From CAYPNP01 sp964412195 (GTDB lineage: Bacteria; Acidobacteriota; JAAYUB01): a stretch of DNA of 64,000 nucleotides. Made by a program: the position numbers and the translations under genes. The notes beneath the pieces were generated by a model. It saw only the letters and a program-made list of their open reading frames with translations. It ran no database searches and was not told the origin of the DNA. Below, piece by piece: positions 17,429 to 26,132 of the stretch; positions within the stretch are counted from its first letter, which is position 1; each line of letters opens with the position of its first letter. The stretch is from the NCBI GenBank assembly GCA_964412195.1, contig CAYPNP010000018.1:1-64000 (forward strand), in the 5' to 3' direction.

Positions 17429-18357
17429 AGGCGGTCCGCCAGGTCGAGGAAGAACTGGGCGTCTTTCAATCCCGCGAAGAGGTTCTCCGGGATCCCGTCC
17501 AATCCGTTGAAAGCCCCCGCAAGGGCCCCAGTGACGAAACCCGTCGTGTCCGAGCTGTCTCCGGCGTGGACAACATGGGACACCGCCGCCGTGAAATCGT
17601 CCGGGAACTTCAGGAACACGAACAGGGCGGCGAACAGCGATTCCAGGATGCTGTAACCGGTCCCCAATTCCTGGAGCCCCTCGTTGACTTCCACGTCCAG
17701 CAGGGAAAGGACCCAGAGGAGCATGTCCCGGAATTCGGGGTGGCTCGACTGCATCAGGTCCGCCGCGGCTTGGACCGATTCCGGGAGTTCCCGCGAATCC
17801 CGGCACATCAGGATGTTGCTGAGCAGAAGACCGAAGCAGGCGCAGCCGGCCGAAACGCGGGGCTCCACCAGGATCATGCGGGCCAGTGAGGCGCAGTCAC
17901 GGGAGATCCGCTCCCCGTCCGCATGGTGGCGGAGGACCAGCGGCGGAACGAATGCCAGGGGCTTGCTGCCGTCGCGAAATCCGCCCGACTCCTGCCAGGG
18001 GGTTCCCTTGCGGAGGTGCCGGCAGGCGGCCAGCAGGGAACGCCCCGGCGTGATCCAGGCACGGGTCTCGTAGAGGCGAACCAGGCCCTGGGCGATCTCC
18101 GCGGGATCCGCGTCGCCTTTTTCCAGGATGGTTTCCGTGACGAGGGTCATGAGTTGCGTCTCGTCGGTATACTGCCCCTGCTCCAGCCGGGCATTGAGGT
18201 GGCCCTGGGGCGCGCGCAGGAAGGTCTTCGGGGGGAGGGGAACCAGCTCGTGGATCAATTGCGGGTGCAGGAACTGGAAGGGCATGCCCATGGCATCGCC
18301 GATGGCGGCGCCTAGCAGTACGCCTCGGAAGCGATCCTGGGGAGGTAGCGAGGTCAT
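17398..18357 (-). CDS. ADP-ribosylglycohydrolase family protein
   Basis: A 319-residue enzyme of the DraG/ARH fold, expected to remove ADP-ribose from a modified protein or small molecule using a two-metal centre. Motifs: FRGVLLGAAIGDAMGMP at the N-terminus, YTDETQ at about 63-68 (the family consensus is TDDT, so one metal ligand is Glu instead of Asp), and VHAGDSSDTTGFVTGALAGA near the C-terminus (consensus GGDTDT). The start codon overlaps the stop of the upstream FtsB-like gene by 4 bases (ATGA), so translation is probably coupled. The target is unknown; no ADP-ribosyltransferase is visible nearby. Confidence 0.85.
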   Translation of the reverse strand: MTSLPPQDRFRGVLLGAAIGDAMGMPFQFLHPQLIHELVPLPPKTFLRAPQGHLNARLEQGQYTDETQLMTLVTETILEKGDADPAEIAQGLVRLYETRAWITPGRSLLAACRHLRKGTPWQESGGFRDGSKPLAFVPPLVLRHHADGERISRDCASLARMILVEPRVSAGCACFGLLLSNILMCRDSRELPESVQAAADLMQSSHPEFRDMLLWVLSLLDVEVNEGLQELGTGYSILESLFAALFVFLKFPDDFTAAVSHVVHAGDSSDTTGFVTGALAGAFNGLDGIPENLFAGLKDAQFFLDLADRLHSLSSSAAS

Positions 18358-18665
18358 TTTCGACTCTCTGGTTCGGTCACCTGGTAGATGGTTTCGCCGG
18401 GCTTGGAATAGAGCAGCTTTTTCCGGATTTCCTCTTCGAGGAGTGCGGGATCGGACTGCAGTTTTTCAATCCTCTCCCGAAGCGCCTTGTTCTCCTTTTC
18501 CAATCGCCGGATGTCGCTCTGCAGCTGCTCGTAGCGCGCCTCCTTGTCTCGGAGCTGGAGCCATCCGTGGTTCCCGAAGATGGACATCCCGATCATCCAG
18601 AGGCAGAAGAGTATGATGACAATCCAAGCGATTTCCCGCATGACGGATCGGCTTCGGATGTCCAT
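18354..18665 (-). CDS. Septum formation initiator family protein (FtsB/DivIC-like)
   Basis: Small bitopic membrane protein of 103 residues, typical of FtsB/DivIC, which links division proteins at the septum. One N-terminal transmembrane segment (about 11-28, IAWIVIILFCLWMIGMSIF) is followed by a coiled coil (about 38-75, ending ENKALRERIEKL) and the short conserved tail EEEIRKKLLYSKPGETIYQV. No good ribosome-binding site precedes the ATG at 18665; an ATG eight codons in is an alternative. It forms a two-gene operon with the ADP-ribosylglycohydrolase gene. Confidence 0.85.
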   Translation of the reverse strand: MDIRSRSVMREIAWIVIILFCLWMIGMSIFGNHGWLQLRDKEARYEQLQSDIRRLEKENKALRERIEKLQSDPALLEEEIRKKLLYSKPGETIYQVTEPESRK

Positions 18666-18687
18666 GGAGGGCGCCCCCGACGGTATC

Positions 18688-18696
18688 TGTTATAAT
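18688..18696 (+). promoter_or_regulatory. Extended -10 promoter for cutA
   Basis: TG-T-TATAAT at 18688-18696 is a consensus extended -10 element; no clear -35 is seen. The transcript would carry an 8-bp hairpin (18726-18733 with 18737-18744) before the cutA ribosome-binding site. Confidence 0.5.
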
Positions 18697-18774
18697 CTTA
18701 CTGGAATGAAGGCCGCTTTGCAACCCCTCCCCGGCCCGGGGAGGATGGCGCGAAATCCAGCCGGAGGCGAAGGC

Positions 18775-19155
18775 ATGTCGGAATATTGCGTGGTGCTGTG
18801 CACGGTCCCCTCATCGGACCTGGCGGAAACGATCGCCCGGGGGGTACTGGAGGAACGTCTGGCGGCCTGCGTCGGCGTGCTGCCGACCGTCCGGTCGTTC
18901 TATACGTGGAAGGGGGAATTGTGCCGCGAAGACGAGGTGCTGCTCCTGGTCAAGACCACCCGGGCGGCCTACGCCGCCCTGGAGCGCTGTCTCCGGAACC
19001 GGCATCCGTACGAAGTGCCGGAGATCATACTGCTGCCGATCGAGGCCGGGTGGCCGCCCTACCTGGATTGGATCAGGGAGTCGGTTTCTCCGGAACCGGC
19101 GGGTGAGGGATCCGGAATGTCAGCTCCACCCGGTCTCCCGCCTTCCGGGTGTTGA
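18775..19155 (+). CDS. cutA: CutA-like divalent-ion tolerance protein
   Basis: Trimeric ferredoxin-fold protein of the CutA1 family, linked to divalent metal tolerance though its mechanism is unclear. The 126-residue protein shows the family pattern: VVLCTVPSSDLAETIARGVLEERLAACVGVLP, the YTWKGELCREDEVLLLVKT strand pair, and YEVPEIILLPIEAGWPPYLDWI. The core ends near residue 104. The last ~22 residues are a Pro/Gly/Ser-rich extension encoded where the gene overlaps the convergent histidine kinase gene by 83 bases. ATG 18775 lies 8 bases after GGAGG. Confidence 0.88.
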   Translation: MSEYCVVLCTVPSSDLAETIARGVLEERLAACVGVLPTVRSFYTWKGELCREDEVLLLVKTTRAAYAALERCLRNRHPYEVPEIILLPIEAGWPPYLDWIRESVSPEPAGEGSGMSAPPGLPPSGC

Positions 19156-19831
19156 GGCTGCCGCTGTGGATGTCCGCGATCGCCCGCAGAGCCAGCGGCG
19201 CCAGAGTCTGACGGGGATCGTCGCCCGGCGACAGCGACAGGCCGGTTTCCGGCGCCGGTTCCGCCAGGCGGCAGGGCAGGCCGGAAGAATCGCTCAGCCG
19301 GATCAGCGCCGCATCCGCGTCTTCCTCCAGGCGGATCTGGATCGAGCCCGGTCGGCCCTCCTGCAGGATGCGGTCGCGCGCGTCCAGCACGTAGGTCAGC
19401 ATTCCCAACGAGAGCACCGCCATGTTTCCGTTGACGATGTGGGCCAATTGGCTGGAGAGCTGAAGCTGGATGTTTCGCTTCTGCAGGTGGTGTTCCAGGA
19501 TCTTCTGCACCAGGAGGGCCGCCTGGCACGGATCGCACGGCATGATCTCGTCCAGGGGCTGGCGGGAGAGGGTATGGATGTGCTGGATCAATTCCTGCAG
19601 GCGGTTGGACACGTCCAGGAACACCTGGGCGGACTTCAGGTAGATCTCCTCTTTCCGGATCGAGAGGGCCATCTGTGCATATCCGCTGAGGCTGGTCAGC
19701 GAATTATTGAATTCGTGCGTCAGCAACTGGGAGAGAAGGCCCAGGCAAAGCTGCCGGTAGACGGGCATCACCGATCCCGCAACGGGGAGGCCGATCGAGA
19801 CGGGGTAGGATACGCCGGGCAAGGATCCCAT
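19073..19831 (-). CDS. Histidine kinase-like protein without sensor domain
   Basis: A 252-residue soluble kinase core. The H-box is LLTHEFNNSLTSLSGYAQMA, with the phospho-His near residue 39. The ATPase half is unusual: the expected N-box and G-boxes are weak (GMLTYVLDARDRI, then LAPLALRAIADIHSGSL). ATP binding is therefore uncertain. There are no transmembrane segments or sensor domain, so it may need a partner. Start chosen: ATG 19831, because the predicted -10 element (19869-19874) would place the transcript start near an upstream in-frame TTG at 19864. It is divergent from the peptide-binding lipoprotein gene and shares its palindromic -10 region. The 3' end overlaps cutA by 83 bases. Confidence 0.7.
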   Translation of the reverse strand: MGSLPGVSYPVSIGLPVAGSVMPVYRQLCLGLLSQLLTHEFNNSLTSLSGYAQMALSIRKEEIYLKSAQVFLDVSNRLQELIQHIHTLSRQPLDEIMPCDPCQAALLVQKILEHHLQKRNIQLQLSSQLAHIVNGNMAVLSLGMLTYVLDARDRILQEGRPGSIQIRLEEDADAALIRLSDSSGLPCRLAEPAPETGLSLSPGDDPRQTLAPLALRAIADIHSGSLNTRKAGDRVELTFRIPHPPVPEKPTP

Positions 19832-19868
19832 AAGCTTCACGGAATGAGTTTTCAAACGGTGCAAGCCG

Positions 19869-19878
19869 ATTATATAAT
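19869..19878. promoter_or_regulatory. Shared palindromic -10 element of two divergent promoters
   Basis: ATTATATAAT is a perfect 10-base palindrome. It provides TATAAT on the plus strand (19873-19878, for the peptide-binding protein) and on the minus strand (19874-19869, for the kinase). No good -35 was found for either. Transcription in one direction should exclude the other. Confidence 0.45.
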
Positions 19879-19919
19879 AACTTCAGCCTCCATGAATCGC
19901 TGAAATTCGGGTTGCCCCT

Positions 19920-21521
19920 GTGACTGAGCAGAAACACTACACCTTCGGGAGCTGCGTTCTGGCCATCCTGGTTCTGAGCGCGGTCGCCTGCCAGCCGGCG
20001 CGCCCACCCGAGCCTGCGCGCCCCGCCGCGCCCCGGCCGGGCGGCACGTTGCACCTCTGGATTCCCGCCGCCGGCATGCTGGATCCGCTGTTTCTCGACG
20101 ACGTGTATGAAGCATCCATTTCGGTGAATCTGTTCAACGGCCTGGTGGCGCTCGACGACAACCTGGCCGTCGTGCCGGGCTTGGCGGAGGAATGGAAGGT
20201 TTCCCGGGACGGACGGATCTACGACATCAAGCTCCGGCGGGGGGTGCGGTTCCATGACGGCAGCCTCCTGGACGTCGAGGACGTGCTTTTCACCTTCCAC
20301 CGAGCGATGTCCCTGACCAGCCCCGTTTCGGTCAACGAGATCCTGAAGCGGCTCGTGGACGAGGAGTACAGCCGCGGACAACGGAACTTCCGCATTTCCG
20401 CCCTGGACGCATCCACCGTGCGGATCGTCCTGCGGCAGCCCTACCCGGAATTCCTCCGGATCCTGGCCATGGACCAGCTGCGGATCGTCCCGCGGAGGTC
20501 CTTCCCTCCCGACGGGCCCAAGACCACCCCGCCCTACGTCGGCACCGGGCCGTTCGTACTTGACCAGCTGACTCCCGACAAGATCGTCCTCCGCAGGAAT
20601 GAGTCCTATTTCACACATCCGGCGCACATCGAGAAGGTGGAGTTCGCGGTGATCACCGACCTGAAGCCCGCCCAGAAGGTGGAACTCTTCCGGAAGGGCC
20701 GCCTGGATGTCATGGAGGCGTTCAACATTCCCCAGCCGGAGAAGGTCCTTTCCCCCGACCACTGGATCGTGAAGGCCGAGCTGTCCACCTCCTTCGTTGT
20801 GTTCAACTGCCAGCGGCCGCCGACCGACAACGTGTACTTCCGACGGGCCTTCGTCGCGGCCTTTGACCGGCAGGCCTTCTTCAGGAAGGCGTACCGCGGA
20901 GTGGAGCCGACGGAGAGCATCCTGCCGCCCGGCATGCCGGGTTACCTGCCGGTGACCGACAGCTTCCGCCGCAACCCGGAGGATGCCGCACTCCTGCTCG
21001 AGCGGTCGGGCCTGGCACCGGAAGAACTACCGCCCCTGGACATCCTGATGGCCACGGACGATCCGAACCTGATCGAAGGTTACCGCAAAGTGGGAGATCT
21101 GCTGGGCGTCCGGATCAACATCCGGCACATCGCCGACTGGTCCCAGTATTCCCGGCAGATGGACCAGGGGGAATTCAACGTCACGCAGCTGGTATGGGCG
21201 GCCGACACTCCCATCCCCGAACAGTTCTACCAGAGCCTGCTGTCGTCCAGCTCGTCCCAGAACGTCGCCCGTTACCGGGATGATAAAATTGACAACCTGA
21301 TCTACCGGATGTATTTTGAACAGAACTTGAACGAGAAGCTCACCATCATCCGGACCATCGAATCGCGGGTGCGGGACTTCGTTCCCTACATGCCGATGGA
21401 GAACTACATCCTGAACTTCATGATCGCTCCGCGGGTACGGGATGCGCGGATGAGCCCGTTCGGGCTCCTTTCCCTGAACTTGGCGGAGCTTTGGATCGAC
21501 GAGCCCGAAAAGCGGCGCTGA
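19920..21521 (+). CDS. ABC transporter substrate-binding lipoprotein, family 5 (oligopeptide-type)
   Basis: A 533-residue periplasmic solute-binding protein of the DppA/OppA type. A lipoprotein signal ends in LSAVAC at about residue 24, so it is membrane-anchored. The fold starts with GGTLHLWIP, then YEASISVNLFNGLVALDDNLAVVPGLAEEWKVSRDGRIYDIKLRRGVRFHDG, the classical SBP_bac_5 opening. GTG 19920 is the only start giving an intact signal; no clear Shine-Dalgarno is seen. No permease or ATPase genes are nearby. Its stop abuts the ATG of a hybrid histidine kinase, so a sensing role is more likely than transport. Confidence 0.85.
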   Translation: MTEQKHYTFGSCVLAILVLSAVACQPARPPEPARPAAPRPGGTLHLWIPAAGMLDPLFLDDVYEASISVNLFNGLVALDDNLAVVPGLAEEWKVSRDGRIYDIKLRRGVRFHDGSLLDVEDVLFTFHRAMSLTSPVSVNEILKRLVDEEYSRGQRNFRISALDASTVRIVLRQPYPEFLRILAMDQLRIVPRRSFPPDGPKTTPPYVGTGPFVLDQLTPDKIVLRRNESYFTHPAHIEKVEFAVITDLKPAQKVELFRKGRLDVMEAFNIPQPEKVLSPDHWIVKAELSTSFVVFNCQRPPTDNVYFRRAFVAAFDRQAFFRKAYRGVEPTESILPPGMPGYLPVTDSFRRNPEDAALLLERSGLAPEELPPLDILMATDDPNLIEGYRKVGDLLGVRINIRHIADWSQYSRQMDQGEFNVTQLVWAADTPIPEQFYQSLLSSSSSQNVARYRDDKIDNLIYRMYFEQNLNEKLTIIRTIESRVRDFVPYMPMENYILNFMIAPRVRDARMSPFGLLSLNLAELWIDEPEKRR

Positions 21522-23852
21522 ATGTTGATAAGGACCAGCCAGCGAAAGAAGATCATCCGCGTACACGAGCGTTTTCTCCTCTACTCGTTCGTGATCCTGC
21601 TGGCCATCATGACGATCCTGGCCCTCTTCACGCGGTACCAATTCAACGACATCCTGCTGACCGAAACATATGACCGGGGGCGGGAATTCGAAAAGAACCT
21701 GCAGGCCACGTTCAGCCCCCTGCTGGTGACTTACAACTACTCCACGATCTATAACGCCGTGAACACCATGGCCGCGCAGCAGCACGTGGTATACATCGCG
21801 GTCTACGACAAGGAGATGAACCTGGCGGCCTGCAACTCCTTCTACCGTGAGAACGTCGACAAGATCCGACAGGTTTCCCAGGCCACGCTCGCCCGCGTCA
21901 ACCGTTCGGCGTTCCGCGAAGGGACGCTCTCCCTGCCGGGGGGCAAGGACCTGCCCGTCCTCGACATCATCTCGCCGGTCTACGTGCAGCCCTCCTCCCT
22001 GCGCTGGGGCGTCATCCACGTGGGGCTCTCGCTGGAGAACGTGTACGATCATTTCCGGCGGATCCACCTGTACCTCCTGATCTCTTTCCTCCTGTCGCTC
22101 AGCTTGATCTACCTGGGCCTGAACCAAATGTCGAAGATGATCCAGCGGCCGATGGACGCCCTCCTGAAAGGGGCGGAGGAGATCGGATCGGGCAACCTCC
22201 GATTTCATTTCGCGCTGCGTGAATCCAACGAATTCGGGGTCCTCGCGGAATCGTTCAACCAGATGGTGGAGCGGGTGAACCTTCTGCAGTCCCGGTTGGA
22301 GAACTGGAACCGGGAGCTGGAGGCGCGGATCGAAGAGCGGACCCAAGCGCTCCAGCAGACCCGCCAGTTCCTCGAAAACGTGTTCAACACCCTGACGGAG
22401 TGCGTGATCACGATCAACGGTCAAGGGTACCTGACCTACGCCAACGCCCAGTTCTACCGCATTTCGGGCCTGAGCCCCGCCGATCTGGGCAAACCGTTTT
22501 CCCGCCTCTTCTTCTCCCGGGGGCTGGACCGCATGAAAGCGTTGCGATGCTTCGTCCGGGCCCGCCAGGGCCGGCCCATGCGGCTGGAGCAGACCATGAG
22601 CTTCCGGGACACCGAGCTCCTCCTGGATATCGAGGTCAGCCCCCTCCAAAGCATCGGGGGGACCCCGGGCATCCTGGTCATCGCCCGGGACATCACCCAG
22701 CAGAAAGAGCTGGAGCACCAGCTGTTGCAGGCCCAGAAGATGGAGAGCATCGGGACGCTGGCCGGCGGGATCGCCCATGACTTCAACAACGTCCTGGGAG
22801 CGATCCTGCCGTCGGTGGAGATGCTCAAGCGAAAGCTGCAGGGCCAGGAGGAACTGTCCCGCAAGATCGAGATTGTCGAGCAGTCGGCCCGCCGGGCCGC
22901 GGAGTTGACCACCCAGCTCCTCATGTTTTCCCGGCGGCAGGACCTGCAATTCCAGGTCCTCCGCTTCAACGAGGTGGTCCAGGCGGCCGTCGCCGCGCAG
23001 GAGCGGAGGCTCCCGCTCAATATCCACCTCGAACTGTGGCTGGATCCGCAGGTCGAGGGAGTGCTCGCCAACCGGGCGGTCCTGGAGCAGATGCTGGTTA
23101 ACCTGATCGAGAACGCCAAGGCCACGATGCCCGACGGTGGCCGGATCAGCATTTCGACCGGCACGTTTCTCGCGGAGGAAACTTTCATCCGACAGCACCC
23201 GGAGGTGCCCGCCGGCCTGTATCAGGAATTGACCGTCGTCGATACGGGCACGGGCATCCCCGAAGAGCACCTGGACCGCATCTATGATCCGTTCTTCAGC
23301 AGCCAAACGACAGGCAAGGGGAGCGGCATCGGGCTGGCGGTCGTGTACGGGGCGGTGAAGAAGCACCAGGGGTACATCTTCTGCGAATCCGTGGCGGGAA
23401 GGGGAACGCGGTTCCGCGTCCTGCTGCCGGCCATGCAGATGGAGGCGCCGGAACCTGTCATCACGGATGCGGTTGCCCCGCCGGAACGGAACCGCCTCAT
23501 CGTGGTGGACGACGAGGACATGGTGCGGGAAGTGGCCCGGGACCTTTTGGTCGAACTCGGCTACCGGGTGGAAACCGCCTCCTGCGGCCGGGAAGCCGTC
23601 GAGAAGGTGCGGTCGGCCGGGGAACCTTTCGACCTGGTGCTGCTGGACATGGTGATGCCCGAGATGGACGGCCTGCAGACGCTCATCGCCCTCCGGAAGA
23701 TACAACCCGGCCTCAAGGTGGTCCTGATCAGCGGGTATGACACGGACGAAAAAATCCAGCAGGCCCTCGGCATGAAGCAGGTCGAGTTCCTGCAAAAACC
23801 CTACAAGATAAACGACTTGGCGACTCTGGTGGCCCGGTTTCTGTCAAGCTGA
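21522..23852 (+). CDS. Hybrid sensor histidine kinase (HAMP-PAS-HisKA-HATPase-REC)
   Basis: Membrane sensor of 776 residues. TM1 is at about 19-40, a periplasmic sensor region at 41-185 (with HVVYIAVYDKEMNLAACN, dCache/sCache-like), and TM2 at about 188-205. HAMP (207-260), a coiled coil, and PAS (about 285-395) follow. HisKA has His419 in GGIAHDFNN; the HATPase has VVDTGTGIPEEHL and GKGSGIGLAVV. A C-terminal receiver has Asp709 in LLDMVMPEMDG and Lys in FLQKPYK. The start codon directly follows the stop of the peptide-binding lipoprotein, so the two are almost certainly translated together. The lipoprotein may present a ligand to this periplasmic domain. Confidence 0.93.
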   Translation: MLIRTSQRKKIIRVHERFLLYSFVILLAIMTILALFTRYQFNDILLTETYDRGREFEKNLQATFSPLLVTYNYSTIYNAVNTMAAQQHVVYIAVYDKEMNLAACNSFYRENVDKIRQVSQATLARVNRSAFREGTLSLPGGKDLPVLDIISPVYVQPSSLRWGVIHVGLSLENVYDHFRRIHLYLLISFLLSLSLIYLGLNQMSKMIQRPMDALLKGAEEIGSGNLRFHFALRESNEFGVLAESFNQMVERVNLLQSRLENWNRELEARIEERTQALQQTRQFLENVFNTLTECVITINGQGYLTYANAQFYRISGLSPADLGKPFSRLFFSRGLDRMKALRCFVRARQGRPMRLEQTMSFRDTELLLDIEVSPLQSIGGTPGILVIARDITQQKELEHQLLQAQKMESIGTLAGGIAHDFNNVLGAILPSVEMLKRKLQGQEELSRKIEIVEQSARRAAELTTQLLMFSRRQDLQFQVLRFNEVVQAAVAAQERRLPLNIHLELWLDPQVEGVLANRAVLEQMLVNLIENAKATMPDGGRISISTGTFLAEETFIRQHPEVPAGLYQELTVVDTGTGIPEEHLDRIYDPFFSSQTTGKGSGIGLAVVYGAVKKHQGYIFCESVAGRGTRFRVLLPAMQMEAPEPVITDAVAPPERNRLIVVDDEDMVREVARDLLVELGYRVETASCGREAVEKVRSAGEPFDLVLLDMVMPEMDGLQTLIALRKIQPGLKVVLISGYDTDEKIQQALGMKQVEFLQKPYKINDLATLVARFLSS

Positions 23853-23872
23853 CGGCGGCTGGCCGGCAGGAT

Positions 23873-26092
23873 TCAATCCCGCAGGTTCCGATCCAGGAAT
23901 TCCAGCATCATCGTGAACAGGTGGATCCGGCTCTCCTTGGCGGAGATCCCGTGGCCCATCTGCGGGTAGGGCATGAACTGGAACTGCACGTTGCGGGAGA
24001 CCATCGCCTGGATCATCTGGATCGAGTTCTGGAAGTGGACATTGTCGTCGGAAGTGCCGTGCACCAACAGCAGCCGCCCCTTGATCCGGTCCGCCAGGTG
24101 GACGGGGGAGGCGCTCTGGTAGCCGTCCGGGTTGCGGTCCGGGAGATCCATGTACCGCTCGGTATAGATAGTGTCGTAATTGCGCCAGTCGGTGACGGGG
24201 GCGACGGCCACGCCGGCCCGGAACACGCCGGGCTGGTTGCAGAGCGCGTAACAGGTCATGTATCCGCCGTAGCTCCAGCCCCAGATGCCGATCCGCTGCG
24301 GATCGACGAAAGGCAGGCCCTGCAGGTGCCGCACGCCGACCATCTGGTCGGCGAGTTCCCGTTGGCCCAGGTTTCGGTAAATCGAGTTTTCCCAGGCCTT
24401 CCCCCGCCCGGTCGACCCCCGGTTGTCGAGGCTGAAGACGACGAATCCGTGCTGCGCCAGCAGCTGGTGCCACAGGCTGTAGGCGTAAGAGTAATCCCGA
24501 ACGACCACTTGGGCGTGGGGGCCGCCGTAGACATAGATCAACGCCGGATACTTCCGCGCCGGATCGAAGCCGCGGGGCTTCAGCAGGCGCGCGTGGAGGA
24601 CCGTCCCGTCCTCCGCCTTCAGGGTGAGGTATTCCCACGGTTGCAACTCGTAGGCGGCGAACACGGAATCGTCCGGCCGGCGGAGCACGGCGGGGGAGGC
24701 CATGTCGGGCAGCCGGCCGGTCCGGTAGGTGGCGGGCATCTGGTCGGTGCTCCAGGCCTCCAGGCAGCCGGCGTGGTCGGGAGAGATCCACACCCGGTGC
24801 GTCCCCTCCTCGGCCGTGAGCCGGCGGACCTCCCCGCCGGAGAGGCCGGTCCGGTACAGGTGACGCTCCAACGGACTTTTCTCGGTGGCCGTGAACAGCA
24901 CCAATCCCGCCGCCTCGTCCACGTCGTCGAGGTGGGTGACCTCCCAGGGCCCCTGCGTGAGCCGCTGGACGAGCGTCCCGTCGAGTTTGTAGCGGTACAG
25001 GTGCATGTGGCCGTCCCGCTCGGACCCCCAGATGAATTCCGGACGCGAGCGGAAGGCGTAGAACAGGTCGTGGACGTTGACGAAGCAGGGGTCGCGCTCC
25101 TCCAGGATCACCTGGTAATCCTCCGCCTCCGGCATCACCCGGATCAGTTGGAGGAGGTTCTGGGGGCGGTTTAGGACCTGGACCATCAGGAAGAGGGAAT
25201 CGGGCGTCCAGGTCACCCGGGGGATGTACTGGTCCGGCAAGCCGCCGACCGGCAACTGGCGGAGGCCCTTGTCCGCGAAGCTGTAGAAAAAGAGGGCGGC
25301 CACGGGATTGGAATCGCCGGCCTTCGGATACTTCTGGAGCTGCGGCGAAGGGTGCAGCGGCATCCAGTCGAGAATGGGGTACTCCGGGACGTGGCTCTCG
25401 TCGAGCCTCAGAATGGCCAGGAAGCGGGAGTCCGGCGACCACCAGTACCCCTGGCGGAGGTCCAGTTCCTCCTCGATCACCCAGTCGACGACCCCGTAGG
25501 TCAGGTCCTTCCGACCATCGCTCGTGAGGGGGATTTCCTTGCCGTCATCCAGCAGGATGACGTAGACGTTGAAATCCCGGACGAAAGAGATTTTCTTGCC
25601 GTCGGGGCTGTACCGGACCGCCGTCTCGGTCTCCGGCGAGTAGGTGCGGCGGGTCAGCGCGCCGTTGAGCAACTCGTACTCGTAGATGTCGCCCTTGTAC
25701 AGGAACAGGACCCGGCGGCCGTCGGGACTGAACTGGAAGTCCGCCGGGCTTTCGGCCGGATCGCCGCTCTTCTGGGTCAGCGCCGCCAGGGAGGAGAACC
25801 TGGCCTTGACGGTTTCCGGATCCAGCAAAAGGCGGGTCCGGCCCGAGGCCGGATCGGCGGCGAGGTACACCCAGTGCCTGGTCTCGGGATCGGTGGTCTG
25901 GAAGATCAATTCCCGCCCGTCGGCGCTCCAGAACGGATTCTGGACCTGCACTCCGCGGAGGGCCGGATTGGAGTAGATGTCTTCCACCGTGAGGGGTGTA
26001 TAGGCGCAGACGGTTGCCAGGGAGACGGCCAGGAGCAAGGCCATGGCGATCCCCCGGTCCGGGGTGGGCGCTTGGCGGATGATTCGGGGCAT
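23873..26092 (-). CDS. Dipeptidyl peptidase IV-like serine peptidase (S9 family)
   Basis: Exported prolyl-specific peptidase of 739 residues. An N-terminal signal or anchor covers about 14-32 (GIAMALLLAVSLATVCA). A DPP-IV beta-propeller (about 50-500) contains ADFQFSPDGRRVLF and the zinc-independent Glu motif VIEEELDLRQGYWWSPD. The alpha/beta-hydrolase domain carries Ser607 in GWSYGGYM, Asp in GTSDDNVHF and His in QMGHGIS. GGAGG precedes ATG 26092. It is 40 bases downstream of a nucleotidyltransferase gene on the same strand. It probably trims Xaa-Pro dipeptides in the periplasm. Confidence 0.93.
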   Translation of the reverse strand: MPRIIRQAPTPDRGIAMALLLAVSLATVCAYTPLTVEDIYSNPALRGVQVQNPFWSADGRELIFQTTDPETRHWVYLAADPASGRTRLLLDPETVKARFSSLAALTQKSGDPAESPADFQFSPDGRRVLFLYKGDIYEYELLNGALTRRTYSPETETAVRYSPDGKKISFVRDFNVYVILLDDGKEIPLTSDGRKDLTYGVVDWVIEEELDLRQGYWWSPDSRFLAILRLDESHVPEYPILDWMPLHPSPQLQKYPKAGDSNPVAALFFYSFADKGLRQLPVGGLPDQYIPRVTWTPDSLFLMVQVLNRPQNLLQLIRVMPEAEDYQVILEERDPCFVNVHDLFYAFRSRPEFIWGSERDGHMHLYRYKLDGTLVQRLTQGPWEVTHLDDVDEAAGLVLFTATEKSPLERHLYRTGLSGGEVRRLTAEEGTHRVWISPDHAGCLEAWSTDQMPATYRTGRLPDMASPAVLRRPDDSVFAAYELQPWEYLTLKAEDGTVLHARLLKPRGFDPARKYPALIYVYGGPHAQVVVRDYSYAYSLWHQLLAQHGFVVFSLDNRGSTGRGKAWENSIYRNLGQRELADQMVGVRHLQGLPFVDPQRIGIWGWSYGGYMTCYALCNQPGVFRAGVAVAPVTDWRNYDTIYTERYMDLPDRNPDGYQSASPVHLADRIKGRLLLVHGTSDDNVHFQNSIQMIQAMVSRNVQFQFMPYPQMGHGISAKESRIHLFTMMLEFLDRNLRD

Positions 26093-26132
26093 GATGGTCC
26101 TCCGTGGGGAAACGATGGGGCCCGGGGCGGGA

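Noticed and set aside
21027..23795. 922-codon open frame opposite the hybrid kinase
   Set aside because: A shadow of the kinase gene in a GC-rich genome; no motifs, and the kinase on the plus strand is unmistakable.
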